Assembly (NCBI GenBank): GCA_003695555.1
Contig: RFIU01000079.1
Span: 1-5,028, forward strand
DNA: 5,028 nucleotides
From: Alphaproteobacteria bacterium
GTDB taxonomy: Bacteria; Pseudomonadota; Alphaproteobacteria; Sphingomonadales; Rhodothalassiaceae
Reading direction: 5' to 3'
Position 1 is the stretch's first letter. The number at the start of each line of letters is the position of its first letter. Below the pieces are notes generated by a model. It saw only the letters and a program-made list of their open reading frames with translations, had not been told where the DNA came from and made no database searches. Of the stretch, positions 1 to 5,028 are shown piece after piece. Both the position numbers and the translations under genes were made by a program.

Positions 1-1
1 C

Positions 2-559
2 ACGCGCATCGCCCTGCTCACGGTGATCGCCTGGGTCATCGGTCTTGCCGCGCCGTTGTTCGCCTTCGCCGGACGCGAACTGTCGGTACGTGATCTGGTA
101 CTGCTCAGCGGCGGCCTCTTCCTGCTCGTCAAGGCGACGCGCGAGATCCACGGCGAGGTGGAAGGCCGCCATGAAAACCTGCCGCAATCGCGGACCGCTT
201 CGCTGGCGCTGGTGGTCGCTCAGATCATGGTGCTCGATGTCGTCTTTTCGCTCGACTCGGTGATCACCGCCGTGGGCCTCAGTGACCACTTGCCGGTGAT
301 GATCGCGGCGATCACCGCGGCGATCCTGGTCATGCTGTGGGCTGCCGAACCCACCACCCGCTTCATTAAGGCCCACCCGACCACCAAGATGCTGGCACTC
401 TCTTTTCTGCTGCTGATCGGCGTGGCGCTGATCGCTGACGGTCTGCATTTCCACATTCCGCGCGGTTATCTCTATTTCGCCATCGCCTTCTCGATGCTGG
501 TCGAAGGGCTCAACCAGCTTGCCGCGCGCCACCGACGCCGCAAACAGCCCGAAAGGTGA
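2..559 (+). CDS. TerC-family integral membrane protein, C-terminal part (5' end outside window)
   Basis: The reading frame is open from the left edge (codons from base 2, beginning T-R-I-A-L-L-T) to the TGA at 557-559. The gene therefore starts upstream, and the GTG at 23 is an internal valine. The 185 visible residues form about five to six hydrophobic membrane segments. The diagnostic TerC stretch D-V-V-F-S-L-D-S-V-I-T-A (about residues 79-90 of the visible part) carries acidic residues inside a membrane helix. It is followed by H-P-T-(T/V)-K-M-L-A-L-S-F-L-L-L-I-G and L-I-A-D-G-x-x-F-H-I-P-R-G-Y, as in the YgdQ/YoaE-like branch. The protein ends in a basic cytoplasmic tail (R-H-R-R-R-K) with no CBS domains. 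TerC-family members act in the inner membrane in metal-ion homeostasis, and some export manganese. The substrate of this branch is not established. The gene converges with the receptor gene and has no evident link to the sugar genes. Confidence 0.93.
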   Translation, partial: TRIALLTVIAWVIGLAAPLFAFAGRELSVRDLVLLSGGLFLLVKATREIHGEVEGRHENLPQSRTASLALVVAQIMVLDVVFSLDSVITAVGLSDHLPVMIAAITAAILVMLWAAEPTTRFIKAHPTTKMLALSFLLLIGVALIADGLHFHIPRGYLYFAIAFSMLVEGLNQLAARHRRRKQPER

Positions 560-649
560 GCGACGGGCGCACCTTCGCCCGGAGAAAAAGAACATGAGAA
601 AAGGATCGCCCGGCGCATTGCCACCGGACGATCCCTTCACCTTTCGGGC
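547..649. repeat. 13-bp perfect inverted repeat enclosing nested hairpins between convergent genes
   Basis: GCCCGAAAGGTGA at 547-559, which includes the terC stop codon, is the exact reverse complement of 637-649. The 77 bp between the arms hold two smaller hairpins: CGGGCG/CGCCCG at 564-569 and 576-581, and the terminator stem at 603-634. The arrangement may terminate or insulate transcription from both sides. On the + strand the outer arm is followed by a G-rich run rather than T, so it is not a classical terminator for terC. Confidence 0.6.
595..637 (-). terminator. Intrinsic terminator for the TonB-dependent receptor transcript
   Basis: On the - strand, a stem pairs 624-634 with 603-613 (GGATCG and CCGG blocks on each side of one mismatch, 10-nt loop). 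It is followed directly by TTTTCTC, complementary to the A-rich + strand just before 603. A GC-rich stem plus a U run is the standard rho-independent pattern. It lies about 80 nt past the receptor stop codon at 714. The run is short (four U, then mixed pyrimidines with more U around 585-590), so efficiency is uncertain. Confidence 0.65.
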
Positions 650-676
650 GCTGGGGGGAGGAGGACCCGTCACACC

Positions 677-710
677 CGAGCGGATCGCCTGTCGGCGATC
701 CTTCTGCTCG
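677..710. other. Strong hairpin just past the receptor stop codon
   Basis: GGATCGCC (682-689) and GGCGATCC (694-701) form a perfect 8-bp stem with a TGTC loop. An outer CGAGC/GCTCG pair (677-681, 706-710) adds 5 bp, separated by a one-sided TTCT bulge. It begins 4 nt after the receptor stop codon on the - strand. On the - strand no U run follows, so a 3'-end stabilising hairpin fits better than an intrinsic terminator. On the + strand it is followed by TTCTGCTC, which could make it a weak terminator for terC. Confidence 0.5.
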
Positions 711-713
711 CGG

Positions 714-3215
714 CTAGAAACGGTATCCGCCGGTAAAGCGGAACGACCGCCCGAGTATCGGACGTGCGAAGATCACGCCCGTGCCCTGCGAACCGAGCAG
801 CCGCGGATTGCCCTCGGTCAGGCCGTTTGAATTGTTGAGATTGTCGGCCACCACCTGAAGGAAGAAGCCTCCGTTGAATTCGAGCACGGCACCGAGATCG
901 ATCTTGTCATAGGCGGCCAGCGGCTGCTGGTTCTCGGGATCCGAGAAGCGCTTGCCGACATGGGTCCAGCTTCCATAGAGCGTCAGATGTCCAAGACCCG
1001 GAACCTCTCGATCCCAGTTCGGCGTCACGCGGAACTGCCAACGGGGCTGGCGCTGTACCCGATTGCCGGAAAGATCCTGACCCTGCGGATTCTGCAGCTT
1101 GTCGAATTCCGCATTCTGCCAGGTTCCCTGGACGTGCAGGCTCAATCCCTCGATCGGCGGGGTGACGACGAGCTCGAGCTCGACGCCGAGCGCATGCGAT
1201 GTGCCGATCACCGTGCGCGGCGCCTGTCCTTCCAACTGCTGGAGGAAGGGAAGCCCGGTGAAGTCATTGAAGAAGAAGGTCGAAAAGACGCCGACATAGT
1301 CGGTGTTCGCCTTGAACCCGGCCTCATACTGGTTGGAAGCCTGGATCGTGAAATTGCCATCACGCATGCTGTCGAACTGCGGCACCTTGTGACCGCGGCT
1401 GAAGCGCGCGAAGACGCCCATGTCCCGCCCGATCATGTAATTGGCACCGACCGTGCCGGCGATCACCGTGTCCTTGAAATCGATCGTCCGGAAGGTTCCG
1501 TTCAGGACGGCCGCATTGTTGTTGAAAAGCGTCGTCGGATCGCCGTCCAGATCGACGCCGAAATCGACATTTTCCAGCGTCCCGTCGACCTTCTGATTCT
1601 CGACCCGAGCACCGCCGTCGATCCGCAGGCGATCCGTCACGTCCCATTCGTAGGAGAGGTAACCGGCGATCGTCGTGTTGTTGTAGGAGGCATTGACGTC
1701 GAAGAAGGGAGCGCCGACGAAGCCGTCACGGGTGACCTGCCGCCCGTCGTCGAGTACGAGGTCGATGCGGCGCGCATTCTGTTCGGCGCTGAGCAGCTGA
1801 TTGTTGCCCAGATACCAGAGATCCTTCGACGAATAGTCGGTGAAGAAGGCGCCGAAGGTCAGCGTCTGGTCATCGCCGATGTCGCGCCGGATCGACAGGT
1901 CGTTGCTGAAGGTCTGCAGATTCTTCTGCACCGACCACCATCCGGCGGTCATCACCTGCCGGTCGAGCGGAACCGCCTCGCCGGTATCGACATAGGTGAA
2001 GGTGCCGCCGGTGCCGCCACCGACCTCGGCGAGAAAATCGGCCGCCGAGCGCGGCGTCATCGCCGGAACGAGACCGAAGGTCGGCGCATCACCCTTCATG
2101 TAGTTGAAGCGTTCGGTGACGTGCCAGCGCGGTCCGAAGTCATACTGTCCGGTTCCGCCGAGGAGGAAATAATTGGTGCCGCGGCCGCGATCGAGGCTGC
2201 GGTCGATGAACTGTCCGGGACCGACTTCGAGTCGCGCCAGCCGTGTCGCATTGCCGATCAGATTGCCGTGACCGATGGAAAAGCCGGGAAATTCCCGCAC
2301 ATTGCCCTTGGCATCCGAGATCACCGGGATCGGCAGCAGCCAGGCGACGCGATCGTCGGTGAGCCGGGCGTAGATGCTGAACTTGCCGTTTTCGAGGGTA
2401 TGCGTGACCTTGGCGGTCACCTGTCCACCGCGTTCGGAATTGAACTGCGCGTCGCGCACGCCGGGGGAAGCCCGGTAGAAGCCACCGATCATAAAGGTGG
2501 TGTTCTCGTTGATCGGCCCGGAAAAGACGGTATCGAACCGGTATCCGCCGAAATCGGTGACGCTCGCCTTGAACAGTCCCTCATAGTCGGGTCCGCCCTC
2601 CTTGAGCAGGAAGTTGAAGGTCGCGCCCACCTCGCCCTTGTTATAGACGGCATTGACGCCGCCGCGAATCGATTCCAGCCGCTCGACCGTCTCGTCGATC
2701 CGGAAAAGTGAGGAATTCTCGAGGAAGGAAAGGGTGGAGGCCGGATAGATCGGCATGCCTTCGACCGAGACGGTCACGAAAGGCGCATCTCCGCCCGAGG
2801 GAAAGCCGCGCACGAAGATATTGGCGCCGGCCTCACCGCCCGAGCTTTCGACCCAGATACCGGGCACCGTCTTGAACATGTCGGCGGTGCTCTTGGGCGC
2901 GTATTTCGCGATTTCGTCGGCTGAGATGGTGGAAATCGCATAAGAGGCTTCGAGCTTGCGGATCGCATCACCGGCCGGCCGGCCAGTGACGACGATTTCT
3001 TCGAGCATCAGGGTATCGTTCGCCCTGCTGTCCGACGTGTCCTGCGCGCCGGCATCCTGCGCATGGGCGTCGGCCGAAGCTGCCGCCATCAGGGCTATCA
3101 TCGCCACCGTCGTGCCGAGACGGGCAAGTCGCAGCTGCGCCGGACTTGGCGCGAGCCGGCTATTGGCACTCTCCCTTCCGTTCGGCTTGTAATCCTTTGC
3201 AATGAACGCTCGCAT
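714..3215 (-). CDS. TonB-dependent outer-membrane receptor, probably for an alpha-gluco-oligosaccharide
   Basis: This is a complete 833-residue TonB-dependent receptor, an outer-membrane beta-barrel that imports a ligand using energy from TonB-ExbBD. A signal peptide with an unusually long polar N-region (about 1-32) precedes a hydrophobic core (33-48), with likely cleavage after A-H-A (52). The TonB box E-E-I-V-V-T-G-R is at 72-79. The plug domain spans about 85-208, with V-R-G-F at 135-138 and E-S-I-R-G-G at 181-186. The barrel runs from about 215 to the end, finishing G-Y-R-F with the terminal Phe typical of BAM-assembled proteins. No STN signalling domain is present, so a FecA-type sigma/anti-sigma circuit is not indicated. 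The ATG at 3215 is supported by GGAGG 5 nt upstream. Its place 175 bp downstream of a phosphorylase-pgmB pair on the same strand suggests import of a maltose-like or other alpha-glucoside substrate, by analogy with Caulobacter MalA. The substrate is inference, and iron-siderophore import is not formally excluded. Confidence 0.95.
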   Translation of the reverse strand: MRAFIAKDYKPNGRESANSRLAPSPAQLRLARLGTTVAMIALMAAASADAHAQDAGAQDTSDSRANDTLMLEEIVVTGRPAGDAIRKLEASYAISTISADEIAKYAPKSTADMFKTVPGIWVESSGGEAGANIFVRGFPSGGDAPFVTVSVEGMPIYPASTLSFLENSSLFRIDETVERLESIRGGVNAVYNKGEVGATFNFLLKEGGPDYEGLFKASVTDFGGYRFDTVFSGPINENTTFMIGGFYRASPGVRDAQFNSERGGQVTAKVTHTLENGKFSIYARLTDDRVAWLLPIPVISDAKGNVREFPGFSIGHGNLIGNATRLARLEVGPGQFIDRSLDRGRGTNYFLLGGTGQYDFGPRWHVTERFNYMKGDAPTFGLVPAMTPRSAADFLAEVGGGTGGTFTYVDTGEAVPLDRQVMTAGWWSVQKNLQTFSNDLSIRRDIGDDQTLTFGAFFTDYSSKDLWYLGNNQLLSAEQNARRIDLVLDDGRQVTRDGFVGAPFFDVNASYNNTTIAGYLSYEWDVTDRLRIDGGARVENQKVDGTLENVDFGVDLDGDPTTLFNNNAAVLNGTFRTIDFKDTVIAGTVGANYMIGRDMGVFARFSRGHKVPQFDSMRDGNFTIQASNQYEAGFKANTDYVGVFSTFFFNDFTGLPFLQQLEGQAPRTVIGTSHALGVELELVVTPPIEGLSLHVQGTWQNAEFDKLQNPQGQDLSGNRVQRQPRWQFRVTPNWDREVPGLGHLTLYGSWTHVGKRFSDPENQQPLAAYDKIDLGAVLEFNGGFFLQVVADNLNNSNGLTEGNPRLLGSQGTGVIFARPILGRSFRFTGGYRF

Positions 3216-3219
3216 GGCG

Positions 3220-3229
3220 CCCTCCCTTT
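3220..3229 (-). promoter_or_regulatory. Ribosome binding site of the receptor gene
   Basis: The - strand reads AAAGGGAGGG, with its GGAGG core at 3221-3225, 5 nt before the ATG at 3215. This decides the start and explains the long N-region of the signal peptide: the next in-frame ATG (residue 39) lies inside the hydrophobic core. Confidence 0.8.
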
Positions 3230-3274
3230 CCTCTTCTTGTTATGGCCAACCGGCAAAATGCAGGTGAGGCCCCG

Positions 3275-3286
3275 GTTTCATGAAAC
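3275..3286. promoter_or_regulatory. 12-bp perfect palindrome in the receptor leader (possible second operator)
   Basis: GTTTCATGAAAC is a perfect dyad with a CATG centre, 60-71 bp upstream of the receptor start. Flanking CCGGT (3272-3276) and ACCGG (3293-3297) form a further inverted pair. It differs in sequence and centre from the palindrome at 3375-3388, so a different regulator or an RNA structure would be needed. Function is inferred from symmetry and position only. Confidence 0.4.
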
Positions 3287-3360
3287 ACGGTTACCGGCGA
3301 TTGTCCGCCATCGCACCGCGGAGCTTTGGCGTGTGAATTTTCCGCCATGGCCGTCGGTGC

Positions 3361-3389
3361 AGACTAATCTTGGATGCAATCGATTGCAA
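3361..3389 (-). promoter_or_regulatory. Candidate promoter of the receptor gene
   Basis: On the - strand TTGCAA (3389-3384) could serve as -35, followed by a 17-nt spacer and TAGTCT (3366-3361) as -10. The -10 matches the consensus only at its three key positions, so the call is tentative. A start here would give an untranslated leader of about 140 nt. The -35 element lies within the 14-bp palindrome, which fits repression by steric block. Confidence 0.35.
3375..3388. promoter_or_regulatory. 14-bp perfect palindrome, likely LacI-family operator
   Basis: TGCAATCGATTGCA is a perfect dyad with a central CG, the usual architecture of LacI-family operators that control sugar-use genes. It begins 2 bp beyond the pgmB stop codon and about 160 bp upstream of the receptor start, overlapping a plausible -35 element. 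LacI-type regulators commonly control maltose and trehalose utilisation loci. No regulator gene lies in the window, so the assignment rests on symmetry, centre and context. Confidence 0.6.
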
Positions 3390-3390
3390 G

Positions 3391-4095
3391 TCATAATTTC
3401 GCAGATTGCCCCGACTTTCCTGCATCCGCACCCGTGCGCCAGGCCTGCCAGCGGGCGAAAAGTTGCCGGAGGTCCACCGACGCAAGATCCGCTCGGACCA
3501 TGTGCGCCTTGTCCAGTTCGTCGCGCGCCCCGATGCCGAGCGCGAACATCCCGGCACGCCGGATCGCAAGAACTCCGGCCGGCGCGTCCTCGATCCCGAT
3601 GCAGTGCGCCGGTGCCACGTTCAGCGCACCGGCGGCGGCAAGAAAGATGTCCGGCGACGGTTTGCCCCGAGCCACCTTCGAGGGATCGACGACATGATCG
3701 AAGAACTGCGCCAGCTCCAGGCGCCCCAGGATCTCGGGCGCATTTCGGCTCTGCGAGACCAGGGCCAGTGCGATCCCAGCCTGCCGCGCAGCTTCGAGAA
3801 TACTTCTCGCCCCGGGCAACGCATCGGCGGCGGTAATGCATTTCAGCGAGTCGCGATACCAGGCATTCTTGCGCGCCATCAGCCGTTGCTGTTCTTCGTC
3901 ACCGACCGTGTTTCCGAGAAATGCGAGAATCCTCTCCAGCGAATCCTTGCGCGAGAGTCCCTTCAGGCCGACCTCGAAGCTGTTCGGAAGGTCGCCTCCC
4001 AGCTCGCGCGCCAGTCGCCGCCAGGCGGCGAAATGCAGCCCAGCGGTATCTGCGATCACGCCATCCAGATCGAAGAGCATCGCATCGGGCATCAT
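3391..4095 (-). CDS. pgmB: Beta-phosphoglucomutase (HAD superfamily)
   Basis: This 234-residue cytosolic enzyme interconverts beta-glucose 1-phosphate and glucose 6-phosphate through a beta-glucose 1,6-bisphosphate intermediate, with Mg2+. HAD motif I is F-D-L-D-G-V-I-A-D-T, with nucleophile Asp9 and acid/base Asp11. The cap-domain residues His21 and Arg49 (in L-K-G-L-S-R-K-D-S-L), Ser114 in V-S-Q-S-R-N, Lys145 in G-K-P-S-P-D, and Glu169-Asp170 in G-I-E-D-A-P-A-G all fall where Lactococcus lactis beta-PGM has its catalytic and metal-binding residues. Length is close to the family's usual 220 or so, with a short extra C-terminal tail. The start ATG shares an ATGA with the phosphorylase stop codon. 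GGGAG upstream, inside the last phosphorylase codons, acts as ribosome binding site, so translation is probably coupled. A second ATG follows immediately (M-M-P-D) and could also be used. The GH65 partner strongly supports beta-PGM over other HAD phosphatases. Confidence 0.94.
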   Translation of the reverse strand: MMPDAMLFDLDGVIADTAGLHFAAWRRLARELGGDLPNSFEVGLKGLSRKDSLERILAFLGNTVGDEEQQRLMARKNAWYRDSLKCITAADALPGARSILEAARQAGIALALVSQSRNAPEILGRLELAQFFDHVVDPSKVARGKPSPDIFLAAAGALNVAPAHCIGIEDAPAGVLAIRRAGMFALGIGARDELDKAHMVRADLASVDLRQLFARWQAWRTGADAGKSGQSAKL

Positions 4096-5028
4096 CCCTC
4101 TTCTCCCGCGAGCGCCAGCCTCAGCCCCGCCCCGCTCGTCAGGTGGTGGCGACGGCCGTCATGGCGGATGTCGATCGGCGCCCCCGCGATCAGCCGGTAA
4201 CAGACCCCGGCGGGGGTGACGGCAATCTCGATCAGGCGCCCTTCTCGGCGCAGACGAAAGGAGTAGCCCTCAAGCCAGGGCGGCAGACGCGGCCGAAAGG
4301 AGGCGGTGGAAGCCAAGGGATCGAAGCCGGCGAACCCTTCCGATATCACCCGCCAGGCACCCGCCAGCGACGCGAAGTGCAGCCCGTCGCCGCTGTTCGC
4401 ATGCCGGTTCTCGAGATCAACGAAAGCGCTGTCGGCAAAATAGGCGCGGGCCGCCTCCCACTCGCCCGTCCAGCTTGCGATGATCGCGTGCGGCGCCGGC
4501 GAAAGCGACGAATCATGGGTTGTCAGCGGCCCATAGTAGCGCAGGGCGCGCGCCATCTCGCAGCGATCGAACGGCTCGCGCCTCAGCACCATCGCCAGCA
4601 GCACGTCAGCCTGTTTGATGATCCGGTGACGATAGATCTCGAGCGGGTGGTAATGCAGCAGAAGCGGACGCGCGGTGCGCTCGCGCGGCCAGGGACGACG
4701 CATTGCGAAACGGCTGTCCTGTGCGGGAATGTCGGCATCCTCGATGCGCGGAACATGGATCGACCGGGCAATACGGGCAAAGGTTTCACGCTCTTTCACA
4801 CTCGGCCCGAAGCGTCGGGAAAAGTGCTGCCAGCCTTGGGGGTCGCGTTGTTCGTAACGGCGCAGCACATCCTCCAGATAGCGCAGATGCGCGGCCGCCA
4901 TCAGATTGGTGTAGGTGTTGTTGTCGACCAGCGCACTGTATTCATCGGGGCCGGTAACGCAGGTAATTTCGAAGCGGTCTTCGGCGGTGAAATGCCCGAT
5001 TGCCGGCCACAGGCGAGCGGTTTCGAGC
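4092..5028 (-). CDS. Glycoside hydrolase family 65 disaccharide phosphorylase, C-terminal part (5' end outside window)
   Basis: The frame is open to the right edge: 42 codons precede the ATG at 4901, which is an internal methionine. The 311 visible residues are the C-terminal part of a protein usually about 750-800 residues long. Near the start is V-T-G-P-D-E-Y (visible residues 24-30). Its Glu29 corresponds to the general acid of inverting GH65 phosphorylases. V-D-N-N-T-Y-T-N follows at 34-41. Further conserved blocks are K-Q-A-D-V-L-L (138-144), T-T-H-D-S-S-L-S-P (169-177) and G-L-H-F-A-S-L-A-G-A-W (215-225), whose Ser and His residues line the phosphate site in this family. A beta-sandwich domain ends the protein (from about 245). 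Such enzymes cleave maltose, trehalose, kojibiose or nigerose with phosphate, giving beta-glucose 1-phosphate, the substrate of the adjoining PgmB. The loops that set linkage specificity lie outside the window, so the substrate cannot be named. It overlaps pgmB by 4 nt. Confidence 0.93.
   Translation of the reverse strand, partial: LETARLWPAIGHFTAEDRFEITCVTGPDEYSALVDNNTYTNLMAAAHLRYLEDVLRRYEQRDPQGWQHFSRRFGPSVKERETFARIARSIHVPRIEDADIPAQDSRFAMRRPWPRERTARPLLLHYHPLEIYRHRIIKQADVLLAMVLRREPFDRCEMARALRYYGPLTTHDSSLSPAPHAIIASWTGEWEAARAYFADSAFVDLENRHANSGDGLHFASLAGAWRVISEGFAGFDPLASTASFRPRLPPWLEGYSFRLRREGRLIEIAVTPAGVCYRLIAGAPIDIRHDGRRHHLTSGAGLRLALAGEEG

Noticed and set aside
646..664. G-rich run that might form a G-quadruplex
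   Set aside because: The G tracts are uneven and mostly two-deep in a GC-rich gap, which is too weak to call.
1170..1181. GAGCTCGAGCTC palindrome
   Set aside because: It lies inside the receptor barrel coding region, where alternating Glu and Leu/Val codons of a beta-strand (V-E-L-E-L-V-V) produce it.
960..2711. 583-residue open frame on the + strand opposite the receptor gene
   Set aside because: It is in codon register with the receptor frame, where stops on the + strand would need TTA, CTA or TCA codons, which are rare in GC-rich genes. The translation is rich in charged residues with no recognisable domain, while the opposite strand encodes a clear receptor.
2971..2984. CCGGCC tandem/palindromic run
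   Set aside because: It encodes the T-G-R-P-A-G-D stretch just after the TonB box. Codon choice in GC-rich DNA explains it.
3406..4200. 264-residue open frame on the + strand opposite pgmB
   Set aside because: It has the same codon-register antisense effect. It crosses the pgmB/GH65 junction, and its translation is Arg/Pro-rich without domain features.
4092..4901. A gene starting at the ATG at 4901
   Set aside because: The frame continues open to the window edge, and the 42 upstream codons carry the GH65 catalytic motif G-P-D-E-Y and V-D-N-N-T-Y-T-N, so the ATG is internal.

Overview
The window is GC-rich DNA with tightly packed genes. It most resembles an alphaproteobacterium, perhaps a sphingomonad. 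The clues are a TonB-dependent receptor beside cytosolic sugar-phosphorylase genes, very few TTA/CTA/TCA codons, and a Gram-negative outer-membrane protein ending in phenylalanine. The taxonomic call is inference only, because no ribosomal or other marker gene is present.

Layout. On the + strand, the 3' part of a TerC-family inner-membrane protein gene enters from the left edge and ends at 559. The other three genes are on the - strand and converge on it. Read in their own direction they are: the 3' part of a glycoside hydrolase family 65 phosphorylase (5028 to 4092), a beta-phosphoglucomutase of the HAD superfamily (pgmB, 4095 to 3391, sharing an ATGA overlap with the phosphorylase gene), and a complete 833-residue TonB-dependent outer-membrane receptor (3215 to 714). 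The 154-bp gap between terC and the receptor gene holds nested hairpins. One of them, followed by TTTT, reads as an intrinsic terminator for the receptor transcript. The 175-bp gap between pgmB and the receptor gene holds a perfect 14-bp palindrome with a central CG, the shape of a LacI-family operator. It overlaps a plausible -35 element. A second perfect palindrome, 12 bp long, lies closer to the receptor start.

How the genes fit together. The - strand genes look like an uptake-and-phosphorolysis module for an alpha-linked glucose disaccharide or oligosaccharide. The receptor would bring the sugar across the outer membrane with TonB energy. After transport into the cytoplasm by a permease not seen here, the GH65 enzyme would split it with phosphate to beta-glucose 1-phosphate, and PgmB would convert that to glucose 6-phosphate for glycolysis. 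The exact sugar cannot be told: the specificity-determining part of the GH65 enzyme is outside the window, and TonB-receptor substrates are not readable from sequence alone. The terC gene appears to be an unrelated neighbour. No RNA genes, insertion sequences, CRISPR arrays or phage signals were seen.
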